From assembly GCF_007752135.1 (NCBI RefSeq), contig NZ_CP036298.1, positions 3,968,001 to 4,032,000 on the forward strand: a stretch of DNA of 64,000 nt. Direction: 5' to 3'. This DNA is from Aureliella helgolandensis. GTDB taxonomy: Bacteria > Planctomycetota > Planctomycetia > Pirellulales > Pirellulaceae. A program made the translations under genes and the position numbers. Within the stretch, counting starts at the first letter, position 1, and every line of letters begins with the position of its first letter. The notes below the pieces were generated by a model, which saw nothing but the letters and a program-made list of their open reading frames with translations, had not been told where the DNA came from and searched no databases. Of this stretch, positions 23,683 to 33,759 are shown piece after piece.

Positions 23683-25377
23683 ATGATTTTAGCAGCTACT
23701 CATCGCACTTTCCTCTTGCTTTTTGTGGCATGCTCGATCGCTGCTCACCCGGCGCATCGATCGATGCTGTACGCAGAGTCACCGATTTCGGAATATTTTG
23801 ACATAGGGCAGTTTGAACGCCCTGTACAGACCAAGTCGCCTGATGCTCAAATCTGGTTCAATCGTGGACTCGCGATGTGCTATGCCTTTAATCATGAGGA
23901 GGGAACCCGCTGCTTTGAGAAGGCGTTTGCAGCCGACCCCACGTGTTCGTTAGCTCTCTGGGGATTGGCCTACTCGCTGGGGCCAAACTTCAACAATATG
24001 GAGATTGGGGTGGAGCAGTTGTCTCGTGCTCAGATGGCCATTCGATTGGCTCAGTTGAGTGCTGGCAACGGTGATTCTGTAGAATTTGGCTTGATCAATG
24101 CGCTGGCAACGCGTCATGCAGCACTGGCAGATGGAAAGCGGAATGCTCATCGAGAATATGCCGATGCAATGCGAGAAGTCTATCAAGAACATGCGGACGA
24201 CCCCGACGTCTGCACGCTATTTGCAGAATCCCTCATAACGCTGCAGCCTTGGAAACATTGGAGCAACAGTGGAGTGCCCGCTTCCGAAACGGAAGAGATA
24301 GTCCGCGTATTGGAATCCGCTCTCGAGCGATCACCGGAACACCCTGGGCTGTGCCATTTTTATGTCCACGTTCGAGAAATGTCGCCGACTCCCGGGATGG
24401 CAAGCCCGGCTGCGAACGTTCTCCGCGAGACGATGCCCGACGCGGGACATTTGGTTCATATGCCCTCGCACATTGACATTCAACTTGGGGAATACGAACA
24501 AGTAATTTTGGCCAATCAGAAAGCTATTGAAGCAGACAATAAGTTCGTCAAAGCTCAAGGCCGAGATAACTTTTACACCTACTACCGAATTCACAACTAT
24601 CACTTCGCGGTGTACGGAGCGATGTTTGATGGTCAAAGTGAGCTCGCGAGCGAGATGGCACGAGCAATTCCCGATCAAATCCCTCAGGACATGCTCAGAA
24701 CGCAAACCGATTTTTTGGATGCATTCATGCCCACCACGCTCCATGTGATGATTCGCTTCGGGCGGTGGGACGACATCTTGGGAGAGGAACAGCCTGAGGA
24801 ATGGCTTCCTGTGAGTCGTTCGATATGGCATTACGCTCGTGGACTCGCTTACGCCGCCAAAGGCATGGTCTCGGAGGCCGAATTGGAGCAAAGGGCGTTC
24901 ATTGCGAGCCGAAATAGGGTCCCGGAAACCAGCGTGCTGTTCAACAACACCTCACGCGAAATTCTTGGCGTTGCGGAATCAATGCTTGCCGGAGAAATTG
25001 CCTATCGACGTGGCGAACACGACGAAGCATTTGCGAAATTGCGTGAATCTGTCGAACGCGCCGACAGCTTAAACTACGACGAGCCCTGGGGTTGGATGCA
25101 GCCACCTCGACATGCGTTGGGAGCATTATTGCTGGAACAAAACCTGTTGGAGGAGGCGGAGGCCGTGTACTGCGCCGACCTTGAGCGACATCCTAGAAAC
25201 CTTTGGTCCTTGCAAGGGCTTACCGAAATTCTTCGCAAGCAAGGCAATGCGAAGGAGTTGAGGCAGACCGAAGCACAACTTGAATCCGCATCGCGTCGCG
25301 CCGACTTTGTTGTCGATAGGTCGTGTTTCTGCCGGCTGAGCACCGACGAAAGTTGCTGTGCCCCGTCAGAACGATAG
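23683..25377 (+). CDS. Exported tetratricopeptide-repeat protein
   Basis: Protein of 564 residues with an N-terminal hydrophobic signal (FLLLFVACSIAAHPA), so probably exported. Helix-turn-helix TPR-like repeats cover much of the rest: IWFNRGLAMCYAFNHEEGTRCFEKAFAADP (residues about 55-90, given here as a split of two helices), and near the end EEAEAVYCADLERHPRNLW followed by LTEILRKQG. The middle contains H-rich VHMPSHIDIQLGEYEQ, common in uncharacterised bacterial TPR proteins. The C-terminus ends in a cysteine cluster (CFCRL, ESCCAP), a possible metal site. Start ATG 23683, ribosome site GGAAGGGA. Its partner is unknown; divergent TetR regulation is likely. Confidence 0.7.
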   Translation: MILAATHRTFLLLFVACSIAAHPAHRSMLYAESPISEYFDIGQFERPVQTKSPDAQIWFNRGLAMCYAFNHEEGTRCFEKAFAADPTCSLALWGLAYSLGPNFNNMEIGVEQLSRAQMAIRLAQLSAGNGDSVEFGLINALATRHAALADGKRNAHREYADAMREVYQEHADDPDVCTLFAESLITLQPWKHWSNSGVPASETEEIVRVLESALERSPEHPGLCHFYVHVREMSPTPGMASPAANVLRETMPDAGHLVHMPSHIDIQLGEYEQVILANQKAIEADNKFVKAQGRDNFYTYYRIHNYHFAVYGAMFDGQSELASEMARAIPDQIPQDMLRTQTDFLDAFMPTTLHVMIRFGRWDDILGEEQPEEWLPVSRSIWHYARGLAYAAKGMVSEAELEQRAFIASRNRVPETSVLFNNTSREILGVAESMLAGEIAYRRGEHDEAFAKLRESVERADSLNYDEPWGWMQPPRHALGALLLEQNLLEEAEAVYCADLERHPRNLWSLQGLTEILRKQGNAKELRQTEAQLESASRRADFVVDRSCFCRLSTDESCCAPSER

Positions 25378-25469
25378 GAGGCCGCGTGTTGCCACAGCAA
25401 TTTCCGAAGAGCATGTAGGAAAGCGGTGCAGTGGAGTCGATGGCGGTGTGGCAGACTTCCAATAGAAGC

Positions 25470-25970
25470 TCAGGGTGCAAGCTTTGAAATGTGTGGTTTT
25501 CCGAGCAAGGCAAGGAACTCGGCTTTAGTCATCGCCCCCCCGACTTGCTCGAGAACGTTGCCCTGGGCGTCTGCAATGATCGTGGTAGGTGTCTCATAAA
25601 CTTGGTAGCGTTCCAGAGCCACAGAAGAGGGGCCGGGCTCACCGACGTCGATGAGTATCGGAGTAAAGCCGGCATTGACCACCGACTCGACCTGCTCATC
25701 AGCCCAGACCGTACGTTTCATGATTCGACAGGGAACACACCACTTGCCTGTGAAGAAGAGCACCATGGGCTTGCCGGATTGCGCCGCTGACAGCTTTGCA
25801 GCCGGATACTCCTCGGCCCATGCGATGTCGTTTTTCGGGACGTAGAAGCAATACCATGCGTAGCTGAGGGACACGACGAGGGTAACCCGCCAGAACCATC
25901 GCCAGAGCCATAGTGCTATGCCTGGTGACGACTGAGCTTTGCTCTCCGTGGCAGATAGAGTTTCTTGCAT
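25470..25970 (-). CDS. Membrane-anchored thioredoxin-like protein
   Basis: Thiol-disulfide protein of 166 residues. One N-terminal membrane segment (ALWLWRWFWRVTLVVSLSYAWYCFY, residues about 19-43, mostly hydrophobic) anchors a periplasm-facing thioredoxin domain. The active site is GKWCVPCRIMK (CVPC), and the cis-proline region reads YETPTTIIAD. The DsbD-gamma/Thioredoxin_7 type is likely. Start ATG 25970 with GAGGAAAA upstream. It is probably a monocistronic gene; no partner oxidase or reductase lies nearby. Confidence 0.82.
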   Translation of the reverse strand: MQETLSATESKAQSSPGIALWLWRWFWRVTLVVSLSYAWYCFYVPKNDIAWAEEYPAAKLSAAQSGKPMVLFFTGKWCVPCRIMKRTVWADEQVESVVNAGFTPILIDVGEPGPSSVALERYQVYETPTTIIADAQGNVLEQVGGAMTKAEFLALLGKPHISKLAP

Positions 25971-26416
25971 AATTTTCCTCGTTTCACAGTTAGTGGATTA
26001 GGGCTTCCGTAGATTCGATGAAATCTCCGCACCGAGAGGGGGCGGCTGCACCACGCTGGAGAACGCGTGTGCTTCTCTATCTTGGCAACCGCCAAACCGC
26101 AGTGCTGCCCGACACCGATAGGAAAAAAATGCATCCTCCCCTGTTCACCAGCATGGTGGGCAGACCGAACACCGGAACTAAGGGGCATTGACGGCCACAG
26201 CTCGGAATTTACTGCGTCGAGCGGCGACCTCTGCGATTTACCACCACTTCGCGTCGCGCCGGCCGGAAGCAATGATTCGATTATTCTGGGCCGCCAGGGG
26301 CAGCTGACAGCACATGGATGCATTAAGTCCGGAGCATCAATGTGCGGTTTTTCCGGACTCTCCGCTGCATAACCTGCCAGCGTTCTTGATCGATTCTGCC
26401 AGCCGGTTCAGGCTGC
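25971..26416. other. Intergenic stretch
   Basis: No coding region that I can support; open frames here have irregular composition and lack ribosome sites. No terminator with a T-run was recognised downstream of the ABC exporter operon. Confidence 0.4.
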
Positions 26417-27541
26417 TCAACGACTGGCGATGGAACGACGAAAGAGCATTAAGGCAGCGGCAAAAAATGCGAAAGCCATGAGTGCCACTGTCACAAAGGA
26501 CGGCCAGACATTGCCAAATCCTGCACCACGGTACATGATGGCTTGGGCCACACTCACGAAGTGCCGCGATGGGAGAAAGAACGTAATCGCTTGCAACCAC
26601 GGCGGCTGGCTATCGATGGGAGTCATGCCGCCCGATAACATCTGCAGGGCAACAATAATCAGAATGACCAACATTGCGAACTGAGGCATCGTGCGCGTCA
26701 CGGTCCCCAAGAAGACGCCCAGCGCCGTTGCAAAAAACAGGTACACAGCTACGCCGCTGAGGAACAATGGAATCGAGCCAGCTACCGGAACTTGTAGTGC
26801 GCGGACGATCACCACGTACACTGCGAATGTTGCTGCCAACAAAATCACGAGACTGTTGGACCAAATCTTGGCTAAAGCTATGTCCAGGGAAGTCAGTGGC
26901 ATCACCAACAGATGTTCGATCGTGCCGTGTTCGCGTTCACGAATCAATGCGGCACCGGTCAGAATAACGGTCAACATTGTGACTTGATTTACTAACGCCA
27001 TCAGGCTGGCAAACCATACTGGATTGCCATTAGCATTAAATGCGCGGCGTGTCACGAGCTCGATCGCCAGTGGAGTGTTGCGATCGCTGCGGGTCTGAAA
27101 TCGACTAACTTCGCGCTGTACGATGGCCTGGATATAGTTGGCGCCAATGCCTGCCTGTGCCATGGCCGTCGCATCGATGTTGACTTGGATTTCCGTTGGT
27201 CGCCCCTGCACAATATGGCGTTCGAAGTTCGGTGGAATGCCAATCACAAACATAAAGCGACTTGCGTCCATGGCTGCGTCGACTTCGCCAGCTTCTATTA
27301 AAATCGGCTGGTTGAAGTTGGGTTCAAAAAAGGCATTGGCTAGTTGCCCTGAGAGTTGGGAACGATCTTCGTCGACGATTCCAAGCGATGCATTGTGTAC
27401 GTCCGAAGAAGTGCCTCGGGCCTGCACGAAGATGGCTAGAGAAAACGAGTAGACCAGGAACGCCAACAGCACCTTATCACGTTGCAACGAGCGCAATTCC
27501 TTCGTCCCCAGCCAGAAGATCGAGCTTAGTCGCTGCCACAT
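26417..27541 (-). CDS. ABC-2 type permease (YhhJ-like), last gene of exporter operon
   Basis: Membrane subunit of 374 residues. One N-terminal helix (about 23-40) is followed by a large periplasmic domain (residues about 45-180, with GIVDEDRSQLS and FVIGIPPNFERHI). Five C-terminal helices follow, including the ABC-2 signature region REREHGTIEHLLVMPLTS. Start ATG 27541 lies 2 bp after the stop of the fused ABC gene, so translation is coupled; the frame extends further upstream but that part overlaps the previous gene. With the two upstream genes it forms a YhiI-RbbA-YhhJ-type exporter. The substrate is unknown. Confidence 0.85.
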   Translation of the reverse strand: MWQRLSSIFWLGTKELRSLQRDKVLLAFLVYSFSLAIFVQARGTSSDVHNASLGIVDEDRSQLSGQLANAFFEPNFNQPILIEAGEVDAAMDASRFMFVIGIPPNFERHIVQGRPTEIQVNIDATAMAQAGIGANYIQAIVQREVSRFQTRSDRNTPLAIELVTRRAFNANGNPVWFASLMALVNQVTMLTVILTGAALIREREHGTIEHLLVMPLTSLDIALAKIWSNSLVILLAATFAVYVVIVRALQVPVAGSIPLFLSGVAVYLFFATALGVFLGTVTRTMPQFAMLVILIIVALQMLSGGMTPIDSQPPWLQAITFFLPSRHFVSVAQAIMYRGAGFGNVWPSFVTVALMAFAFFAAALMLFRRSIASR

Positions 27542-27543
27542 GG

Positions 27544-30303
27544 CTATTGCTCCTGCTTGCGTAGTGCTACAGCCGCCAGCAGCGTGAGGACGGGGAAGAA
27601 GGCGACCAGAGCCAGGAAGTCTCCCGCCAGCTGCGGTGCTGTCAGGCCTTTGGTGAAGGCGCCGACACTGGCATGCATGTAATAGGTTGTCGGCCAGAAC
27701 ACTCCCATCCAACGAGCCACGCCTTCGAGTGTCGAGACGGGCTGCATTAGCCCTGAAAACTGGATGGAAGGGAGGATTGTCACGATGGTCGTAACGAACA
27801 CAGCCGCCACCTGGCTTGAGGTAAACGATGAGATGACTAGACCGATTCCTGTCACGGCGGTGATGTAGGCCACTGCGCAGGCGAGCAACATCAGGCCACT
27901 CCCCTTGATCGGCACGTCAAACAGAAATACATCCATTAACGTCAAGACTCCGAAACTGATCAGTCCCATGCCGATGTAGGGGAGTTGTTTACCCAGCAAG
28001 AACTCAAGCCGCGAAGTGGGCGTGACGTAGAAGTTCGTGATCGAGCCCAATTCTTTCTCCTTGACGACGCTCACAGCCATCAAGATCGAAGGGATCAACA
28101 CCAAGAGGATCGCAGGCACGCTGGGGACCATGGCGTACACGCTTTCAAAAGTTGGGTTGTAGCGAAAACGCTGTTCGATACTCAGCATGGGACGAGCCAT
28201 AGACTGCCCAGTTTGAAGTGCCAATTCCTGAAGATGTGACGCGTGCACACCCTGCACGTAGCCCTCAATTGTGGACGCTCGCGAAGGATTGGAGCCATCG
28301 ATCCAGGCGGAAATTTGGGGGCTAGTTCCACGCCGCAGTTCGCGACCGAAGTTCGGTGGGATCTCGATGCCCAAGGAAATACGATTCTCCTTGAGCTGAC
28401 GTTCCAAGTCATCTTGGCTCTCAAGTAGCGTCTGTTGCTGAAAATAGTTGGAACCAATCAAAGCACCGATGTAATCACGACTTTCCGGGCTGCGGTCTTG
28501 GTCAAGCACAGCGAAGTCGATCTTATTGACATCCATGGTGATGCCGAATCCGAAGACCAGCATCAAGAGGGCTGAGCCGATGAAGGCAAACCCCAGCCGC
28601 ACTGGATCTCGCAAGATTTCCAAGCTTTCGCGATGGCTGTAGGCCAGGGCTCGCTGCGGACGAAACAGACTGGCGGTTGGCGGCGCACTCGAAGTGCTCG
28701 AGGTCGGTGTGAGGTTTGATGGGGGTAAATCGGTCTCGCTTGTCGCGGCCTCTGGTGCCTCAGCGGCTTGGATGTAGGCGATAAATGCTTGCTCCAAACT
28801 TCCCGTGCCCCGCGCATCGGCCAACTTGTCAGGCGCGTCGCAGGCGAGCACCTTGCCCGCATGCATCAGTGAAATTCGGTCACATCGCTCTGCTTCGTTC
28901 ATGAAGTGCGTTGAAATGAAGATGGTCACGCGTTCTTCACGAGACAGACGCGCTAACAATTCCCAAAACTGGTCTCTAGCGATGGGATCGACACCAGATG
29001 TTGGCTCGTCCAAAATGAGCATCTCAGGGCGGTGAATAATCGCCACTGCCAGAGACAGGCGTTGTCGCACGCCGAGCGGAAGCTGCGCGGCCAACTGGTC
29101 CAACCAGGGCTTCAATCCGAATTGTTCGGTCAATTGCTCGATGCGTGTCCGTCGCAGCTTTCGTGGCAAATGAAACAAGCGCGCGTGAAGCCACAGGTTT
29201 TGGCGGACCGTGAGTTCACTGTAAAGCGAAAATGACTGGGACATATAGCCAACGCGGCGGCGTACCTCCAAACTGCCAGCCTCGACCGCTTTTCCAAATA
29301 GGCTGGCGTGCCCTTCGCTGGCTGGTAGCAAGCCAGTCAGCATTTTCATGGTCGTTGTCTTGCCACAACCGTTGGAACCGAGGAAACCAAAGATCTCACC
29401 TCGCTCGATTTCAAAGCTGACATTATCGACTGCCACAAACGATCCGAAGCGGCGGGTAAGGCCTTCAGCACGAATCGCCAACTCGTTGGCGTCGGTTCGC
29501 CGCGGCGGGATGTGGAGACTGGCTCGTCTCCCGTCCGTGCTTTCAGGCAGTAGGCTGACGAACGCCGCTTCGAGTGAGTCGCTGCGGGTTTGTGTCTTGA
29601 GTTGCGAAGGGGAACCGGTCGCGAGGACTTTTCCGGCGTGCATGGCGATCAGCTGATCAAAACGGTTCGCTTCATCCATGTAGGCTGTCGACACAAGCAC
29701 GCTCATCTGCGGTCGCTGGCTGCGGATATCGTCGATCAGTTTCCAGAACTGCTGTCGCGACAATGGATCTACGCCGGTAGTGGGTTCATCCAGCAGGAGT
29801 AGATCGGGGTCGTGGATCAGAGCGCAGCACAGTCCGAGTTTCTGTTTCATACCGCCGGAGAGTTGCCCCACGAGTCGGTCTGCAAAGGGAGTGAGCCCCG
29901 TGGCTGCTAGCAGACGGTCAATGCGTTGCCGTCGTTCTTGTTTGGATTGTCCGTACAAGCGCCCGAAGAAATCCAAGTTCTCGAACACGCTCAGTTGCAT
30001 GTAGAGATTTTTTCCAAGGCCCTGTGGCATAAAGGCGATGCGGGCGCAGACCGTATCGCGGTGCCTACGCTCGCCAATGTCACCTCCCAGCACGCGAATG
30101 CGTCCAGCTTGAATGATTTTGGCACCAGCCACTAGGCTCATCAACGTTGATTTCCCAACCCCATCAGGGCCGATCAAACCAATCATTTTTCTACTGGGCA
30201 CATCGAGTGAAATGTCTGCTAACGCGACCGTTTTGCCAAAGCGGTGAACGACCGACTCTAGGGTGACCACGGGCGCTCCGGCAATGTTGCCAGATCCGCT
30301 CAT
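27544..30303 (-). CDS. Fused ABC exporter: two ATPase domains plus ABC-2 permease (RbbA/YhiH-like)
   Basis: A 919-residue fusion. ATPase domain 1 (residues about 10-240) has Walker A GPDGVGKST, signature LSGGMKQ and Walker B LLLLDEPTTGVDP. ATPase domain 2 (about 275-500) has Walker A GSNGCGKTT, Walker B LILDEPTSGVDP, but signature LPLGVRQ instead of LSGGxxQ. A low-complexity Ser/Thr/Pro linker (about 515-545) leads to an ABC-2 permease (about 550-919) with a large periplasmic loop. This domain order is that of E. coli RbbA. ATP hydrolysis could be asymmetric because of the altered signature. Its start overlaps the adaptor gene by 4 bp. Confidence 0.88.
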   Translation of the reverse strand: MSGSGNIAGAPVVTLESVVHRFGKTVALADISLDVPSRKMIGLIGPDGVGKSTLMSLVAGAKIIQAGRIRVLGGDIGERRHRDTVCARIAFMPQGLGKNLYMQLSVFENLDFFGRLYGQSKQERRQRIDRLLAATGLTPFADRLVGQLSGGMKQKLGLCCALIHDPDLLLLDEPTTGVDPLSRQQFWKLIDDIRSQRPQMSVLVSTAYMDEANRFDQLIAMHAGKVLATGSPSQLKTQTRSDSLEAAFVSLLPESTDGRRASLHIPPRRTDANELAIRAEGLTRRFGSFVAVDNVSFEIERGEIFGFLGSNGCGKTTTMKMLTGLLPASEGHASLFGKAVEAGSLEVRRRVGYMSQSFSLYSELTVRQNLWLHARLFHLPRKLRRTRIEQLTEQFGLKPWLDQLAAQLPLGVRQRLSLAVAIIHRPEMLILDEPTSGVDPIARDQFWELLARLSREERVTIFISTHFMNEAERCDRISLMHAGKVLACDAPDKLADARGTGSLEQAFIAYIQAAEAPEAATSETDLPPSNLTPTSSTSSAPPTASLFRPQRALAYSHRESLEILRDPVRLGFAFIGSALLMLVFGFGITMDVNKIDFAVLDQDRSPESRDYIGALIGSNYFQQQTLLESQDDLERQLKENRISLGIEIPPNFGRELRRGTSPQISAWIDGSNPSRASTIEGYVQGVHASHLQELALQTGQSMARPMLSIEQRFRYNPTFESVYAMVPSVPAILLVLIPSILMAVSVVKEKELGSITNFYVTPTSRLEFLLGKQLPYIGMGLISFGVLTLMDVFLFDVPIKGSGLMLLACAVAYITAVTGIGLVISSFTSSQVAAVFVTTIVTILPSIQFSGLMQPVSTLEGVARWMGVFWPTTYYMHASVGAFTKGLTAPQLAGDFLALVAFFPVLTLLAAVALRKQEQ

Positions 30304-31328
30304 GGCGATACCGCTGCTGGCGGCTCGAACGCCGGCGGTTGATCAGGAAACGGAGGTCCAATGAAACTGGGCCATTCAGCCAGCGGATCCACTTGGATAT
30401 AAGCTACGCCGCGAATGCCGGTTTTAATGCGTTCCAGATAGGGTTCGACGCGCTCTGGAGGCAGCTGCACTTTGACTCGGAACATCAGTTTATCGCGTTC
30501 GTCGGCCGTCTCGACTTGCTTGGGAGTGAATTGCGCTTCGGGTGCCACAAAGCTCACTTTTGCACGGGCGGCGTACTGCGGAGCCACATCAAAGACCACG
30601 CGAGCTTGGCTGCCGATCGCGGTACGTACTGCCGCATCCGCAGGCAGATAGACCTCCATGTAGATGTCGGTTAAGTCGAGCAGCGTGATGATTTTGCCAC
30701 CGGCTGGAAGCACCTCTCCTTTGGCAGCTAAACGGTACAGCACGCGACCGCGCGTCGGCGCGTACAGCGAGGCGTCGGCAAGTTGCGTCTCGATTTGCTT
30801 GACCTGCGCAGCAGCCGCTTTGACGGCGAACTCTTGGGTTCGAAGTGCCGCCTTGGCAGCTCCCAAATTGGCTTGAGCCACCGCCAAGCCGTTGATTGCG
30901 GTCTCGTATTCTGCTTCGGCGATGGAGTTGCTCGCCTTAAGCTTCTCTGAGCGTTCGGCTTGTTTCTTGGTTAACGTTAGATCGCTTTCGCTCTTGGCGA
31001 TATTGGCCATCGCTTGGTCGACCGATTGTTCGACTTCCGCTAGCTGGGCTTGCGCCTGAGCCAAGGTGGCCTCGAGCTGGAGTGTGTCCATGCGGGCAAT
31101 CAACTCTCCCGGTTCTACCAAGTCGCCTTCCTTGACGAGCAATTCCTCAATACGTCCCGCGAACTTGGTAGCCACGTCGACTTGGACAGCCTCGATGCGT
31201 CCATTGCCCATAGCGATTCCTGCTGGCAGAGGTTCGGGTTGCTGCGCAAGCCACAACCGCCAAGTAGCCAGCACAACCGCCACCAGCACGGTTAGCAGCA
31301 ACAATCGTTTGATGGTGGTTAGCAGCAT
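30300..31328 (-). CDS. HlyD-family periplasmic adaptor (YhiI-like)
   Basis: Membrane fusion protein of 342 residues. The N-terminal anchor is LLLLTVLVAVVLATWRLWLA. A lipoyl/barrel half-motif follows (GRIEELLVKEGDLVEPGELIARMD, residues about 57-80, strand-rich), then a coiled-coil hairpin (about 85-185) and the second lipoyl half APTRGRVLYRLAAKGEVLPAGG, then the beta-barrel. I take ATG 31328 as start; the open frame continues 67 codons upstream but lacks protein-like character. It links the inner-membrane ABC subunits to an outer-membrane channel, as in YhiI systems. It is the first gene of the three-gene operon. Confidence 0.87.
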   Translation of the reverse strand: MLLTTIKRLLLLTVLVAVVLATWRLWLAQQPEPLPAGIAMGNGRIEAVQVDVATKFAGRIEELLVKEGDLVEPGELIARMDTLQLEATLAQAQAQLAEVEQSVDQAMANIAKSESDLTLTKKQAERSEKLKASNSIAEAEYETAINGLAVAQANLGAAKAALRTQEFAVKAAAAQVKQIETQLADASLYAPTRGRVLYRLAAKGEVLPAGGKIITLLDLTDIYMEVYLPADAAVRTAIGSQARVVFDVAPQYAARAKVSFVAPEAQFTPKQVETADERDKLMFRVKVQLPPERVEPYLERIKTGIRGVAYIQVDPLAEWPSFIGPPFPDQPPAFEPPAAVSP

Positions 31329-31612
31329 GGGTGATTCTGCCTTGCGGCGAGCTTCCTGAGCCTTTCGAATCCGCATCCAAGAGCGGCTAAGGCCTGCACT
31401 CCAGCGAACCCAATCAACATACCAGTAATGGTGATTCACTCCTAGCCGCAGATATCTTCCAACCGTCAATCCCAGCAGTGGATCGGGGCCATGCGCTGTT
31501 TGTCTTGAGTCAGTAGAACCTGTGCTCAAATCCTATCAAGTTAACTTCTCGCATCGAATCGCCACCCAGAACTCTGTTTAGCGCTCCGTTTTCAAAACGA
31601 GCTAACCCGGGA

Positions 31613-33304
31613 TTAATGATTGGAAGAGGCAGATCTTTCACAAGCAATTTCTCGGACTTGGCCCAAGTCAACCTTGCCCATACTGGTAAGCGGGATTGTT
31701 TCAACGTGAACGAAATCGTTAGGCCGAGGGAGCCATAGGTTGGGGAGTCCCTGTTTCGAAAGCTGAGCAATCACTTCGCTGGGCGTGTGTTGTCCCAAGG
31801 TTTGGTAGACGACGATCAGCCGCTCCCCCTTTTTTGCGTCTGGGATCGCGGTCACGACAACGGGTGTTTCGGTAATTGGCACTTCGCCGATCGGATGGCT
31901 AGAATCCGCTGAATCGGATCCCGTTGCGGGACTAGCAGTGGCAGTTGACGAGCCTTCCAGAACAACGGTGGCGATTAGCTGTTCGATGCGCTCGTGTGGC
32001 ACCGTTTCGCCACCAATCTTTGAAAAACGGCTTTGTCGCCCGGTAATTGCGATGAATCCTTCGTCGTCGATACGCACGAAGTCTCCCGTGTTATACCAGC
32101 CATCTCGAATGACTTCGGAAGTTTTCTCTGGATTGTCCAGATAGCCTAGCATCACGGTTGGGCCCTTCACCTGCAGCAAACCAATTTGCCCAGATTTTTC
32201 CTCTGTGAGCGTCTCTGGATCGACAACTCTCACTTCTACTCCGGGGACCGGCCGACCGACGGTGCCTGGCCTGCTTCCTTCGACAGTGGGATGAAGCGAC
32301 CGATGAAGCGGAACGTTGACTGCCACCCAGGGGGAAAGCTCCGTTGTGCCATATCCTTCGACGGGAGTTGCTCCGAACTTCTCCGAAAACGCGACGGCGA
32401 GGTCTGCTTCAAGTTTTTCCGCGCCAACAATGGCTAGGTCAAGTGTCTGAAAATCTTCGGCTTTGCAACGCCGGAGATAGAGACGCAAAAATGTTGGCGT
32501 CGCAAACAAAACCGTCACGCGAGATTGCGCCGCAAGTTTGCTGATCGCTTTGGTGCTGAACGGATCGTAGTGATAAACGACCGCCATATCGCTCATCAAA
32601 GGCAACCACAATGTTCCCGAATAACCAAATGCATGGAAGAAGGGGAGAATCCCCAGCGTGACATCGTCTCGATCAATGCGATAGAGTTGACGAATAGCGT
32701 CGACGCTGGCCAATACATTCTTGTTGGAGAGCATCACGCCTTTGGGCGGACCGGTCGTTCCCGAGGTGAACAGCACGGTCATGAGGTCATCGTCTTTGAG
32801 CGAATTCAGTTGAAGAATTCGCTGCAATAGAAACAACGGCATGCAGTAGGCTTGCAGGGCAGCAATCAGCTTGTCGAACCATGTTGCCTGTTTTTCCAGA
32901 TCCTCCATGAAGATCATTTTGACCGCCGGCAGTTCGAGCGGTTTGCGTTTCAAAAATCTTTGGCTGGTGATGACGTGCGTTATGCCACATGTGCGGACAC
33001 AGTGCTCAATTTGCTCCGCAGTCAGGGCATAGCTCAGGTTAACTACGACTTTTCTGTTTAGTCCAATTGCCAGATTTGCCAGTACCGCTCCCGCCGATGG
33101 TGGGAGTAGTACTCCGATCATGGATTGCCGTGCATCGACGACTCCCGCACGCCGTATTAGCCGCGACAGTACCAGCGCAGCCAGCAGCAGCATCCCACCG
33201 GACAAGCGTTTGTCGGTCGAATCGCCAACCTTCGGCCGAAACATTCGCCGGCGACAGCCGCTCAGAAACTCGTGGATGGGTGTTGGAGTACTCATGCGAT
33301 TCAT
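31613..33304 (-). CDS. AMP-dependent acyl-CoA/acyl-ACP synthetase
   Basis: Adenylate-forming enzyme of 563 residues that activates a fatty acid with ATP. The P-loop-like motif is VLFTSGTTGPPKGVMLSN (about residue 180). GYGTTELSP (about 315) and WYNTGDFVRIDDEGF (about 400) are the other family motifs, and the C-terminal Lys lies in LTSMGKVD. The overall pattern resembles the acyl-ACP synthetase half of Aas (2-acylglycerophosphoethanolamine acyltransferase). A hydrophobic N-terminal part (LLLAALVLSRLIRR) may bring it to the membrane. An insert rich in Ser/Thr/Ala (about 450-475) is unusual. Start ATG 33304 with AGGAAT upstream. Chain-length preference is unknown. Confidence 0.82.
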   Translation of the reverse strand: MNRMSTPTPIHEFLSGCRRRMFRPKVGDSTDKRLSGGMLLLAALVLSRLIRRAGVVDARQSMIGVLLPPSAGAVLANLAIGLNRKVVVNLSYALTAEQIEHCVRTCGITHVITSQRFLKRKPLELPAVKMIFMEDLEKQATWFDKLIAALQAYCMPLFLLQRILQLNSLKDDDLMTVLFTSGTTGPPKGVMLSNKNVLASVDAIRQLYRIDRDDVTLGILPFFHAFGYSGTLWLPLMSDMAVVYHYDPFSTKAISKLAAQSRVTVLFATPTFLRLYLRRCKAEDFQTLDLAIVGAEKLEADLAVAFSEKFGATPVEGYGTTELSPWVAVNVPLHRSLHPTVEGSRPGTVGRPVPGVEVRVVDPETLTEEKSGQIGLLQVKGPTVMLGYLDNPEKTSEVIRDGWYNTGDFVRIDDEGFIAITGRQSRFSKIGGETVPHERIEQLIATVVLEGSSTATASPATGSDSADSSHPIGEVPITETPVVVTAIPDAKKGERLIVVYQTLGQHTPSEVIAQLSKQGLPNLWLPRPNDFVHVETIPLTSMGKVDLGQVREIACERSASSNH

Positions 33305-33759
33305 CGATTCCTATTTGGGCTGCAAGTCGACCGTAGTTGTACTCGTCATGAGTTCCATCGAGACCTCTGCAAATTCCGAAGTCCAACGCTCGCTTTGCCA
33401 AATGATTATTGCAAGTTGTGTGCCAGATGCCCCTGAGTGGCTGGGGCTAGCTCAGCCCGAAAACGACGCAGGTGATCTGGACCGTACCGCATGTGTTAGA
33501 ACACGCGGTTTATTCGCTTAAAGGCAAGTGACGGAGTCTGTCGGGCGCGTTTCGGGGTGCACCTCCAGCGTAGCGGTTGCTCATTTTCAGAGTCGCTGGC
33601 GATTGGTTGCGAAATGAATCCAACCACCACGTGAGGCGAGGGGGGCTGATGGAGGTCACCATGCTCTCGCGGATGGGAGCGGGCAAACGACTAAATCCGC
33701 CTGGTCTGTTGGAACGGCTTGGAGGTGCGATGCCGCACACGAAGCAGCCGGATGAGGAC
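33305..33759. other. Intergenic stretch
   Basis: No gene is supported. The open frames on either strand lack ribosome sites and protein-like composition. Confidence 0.4.
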
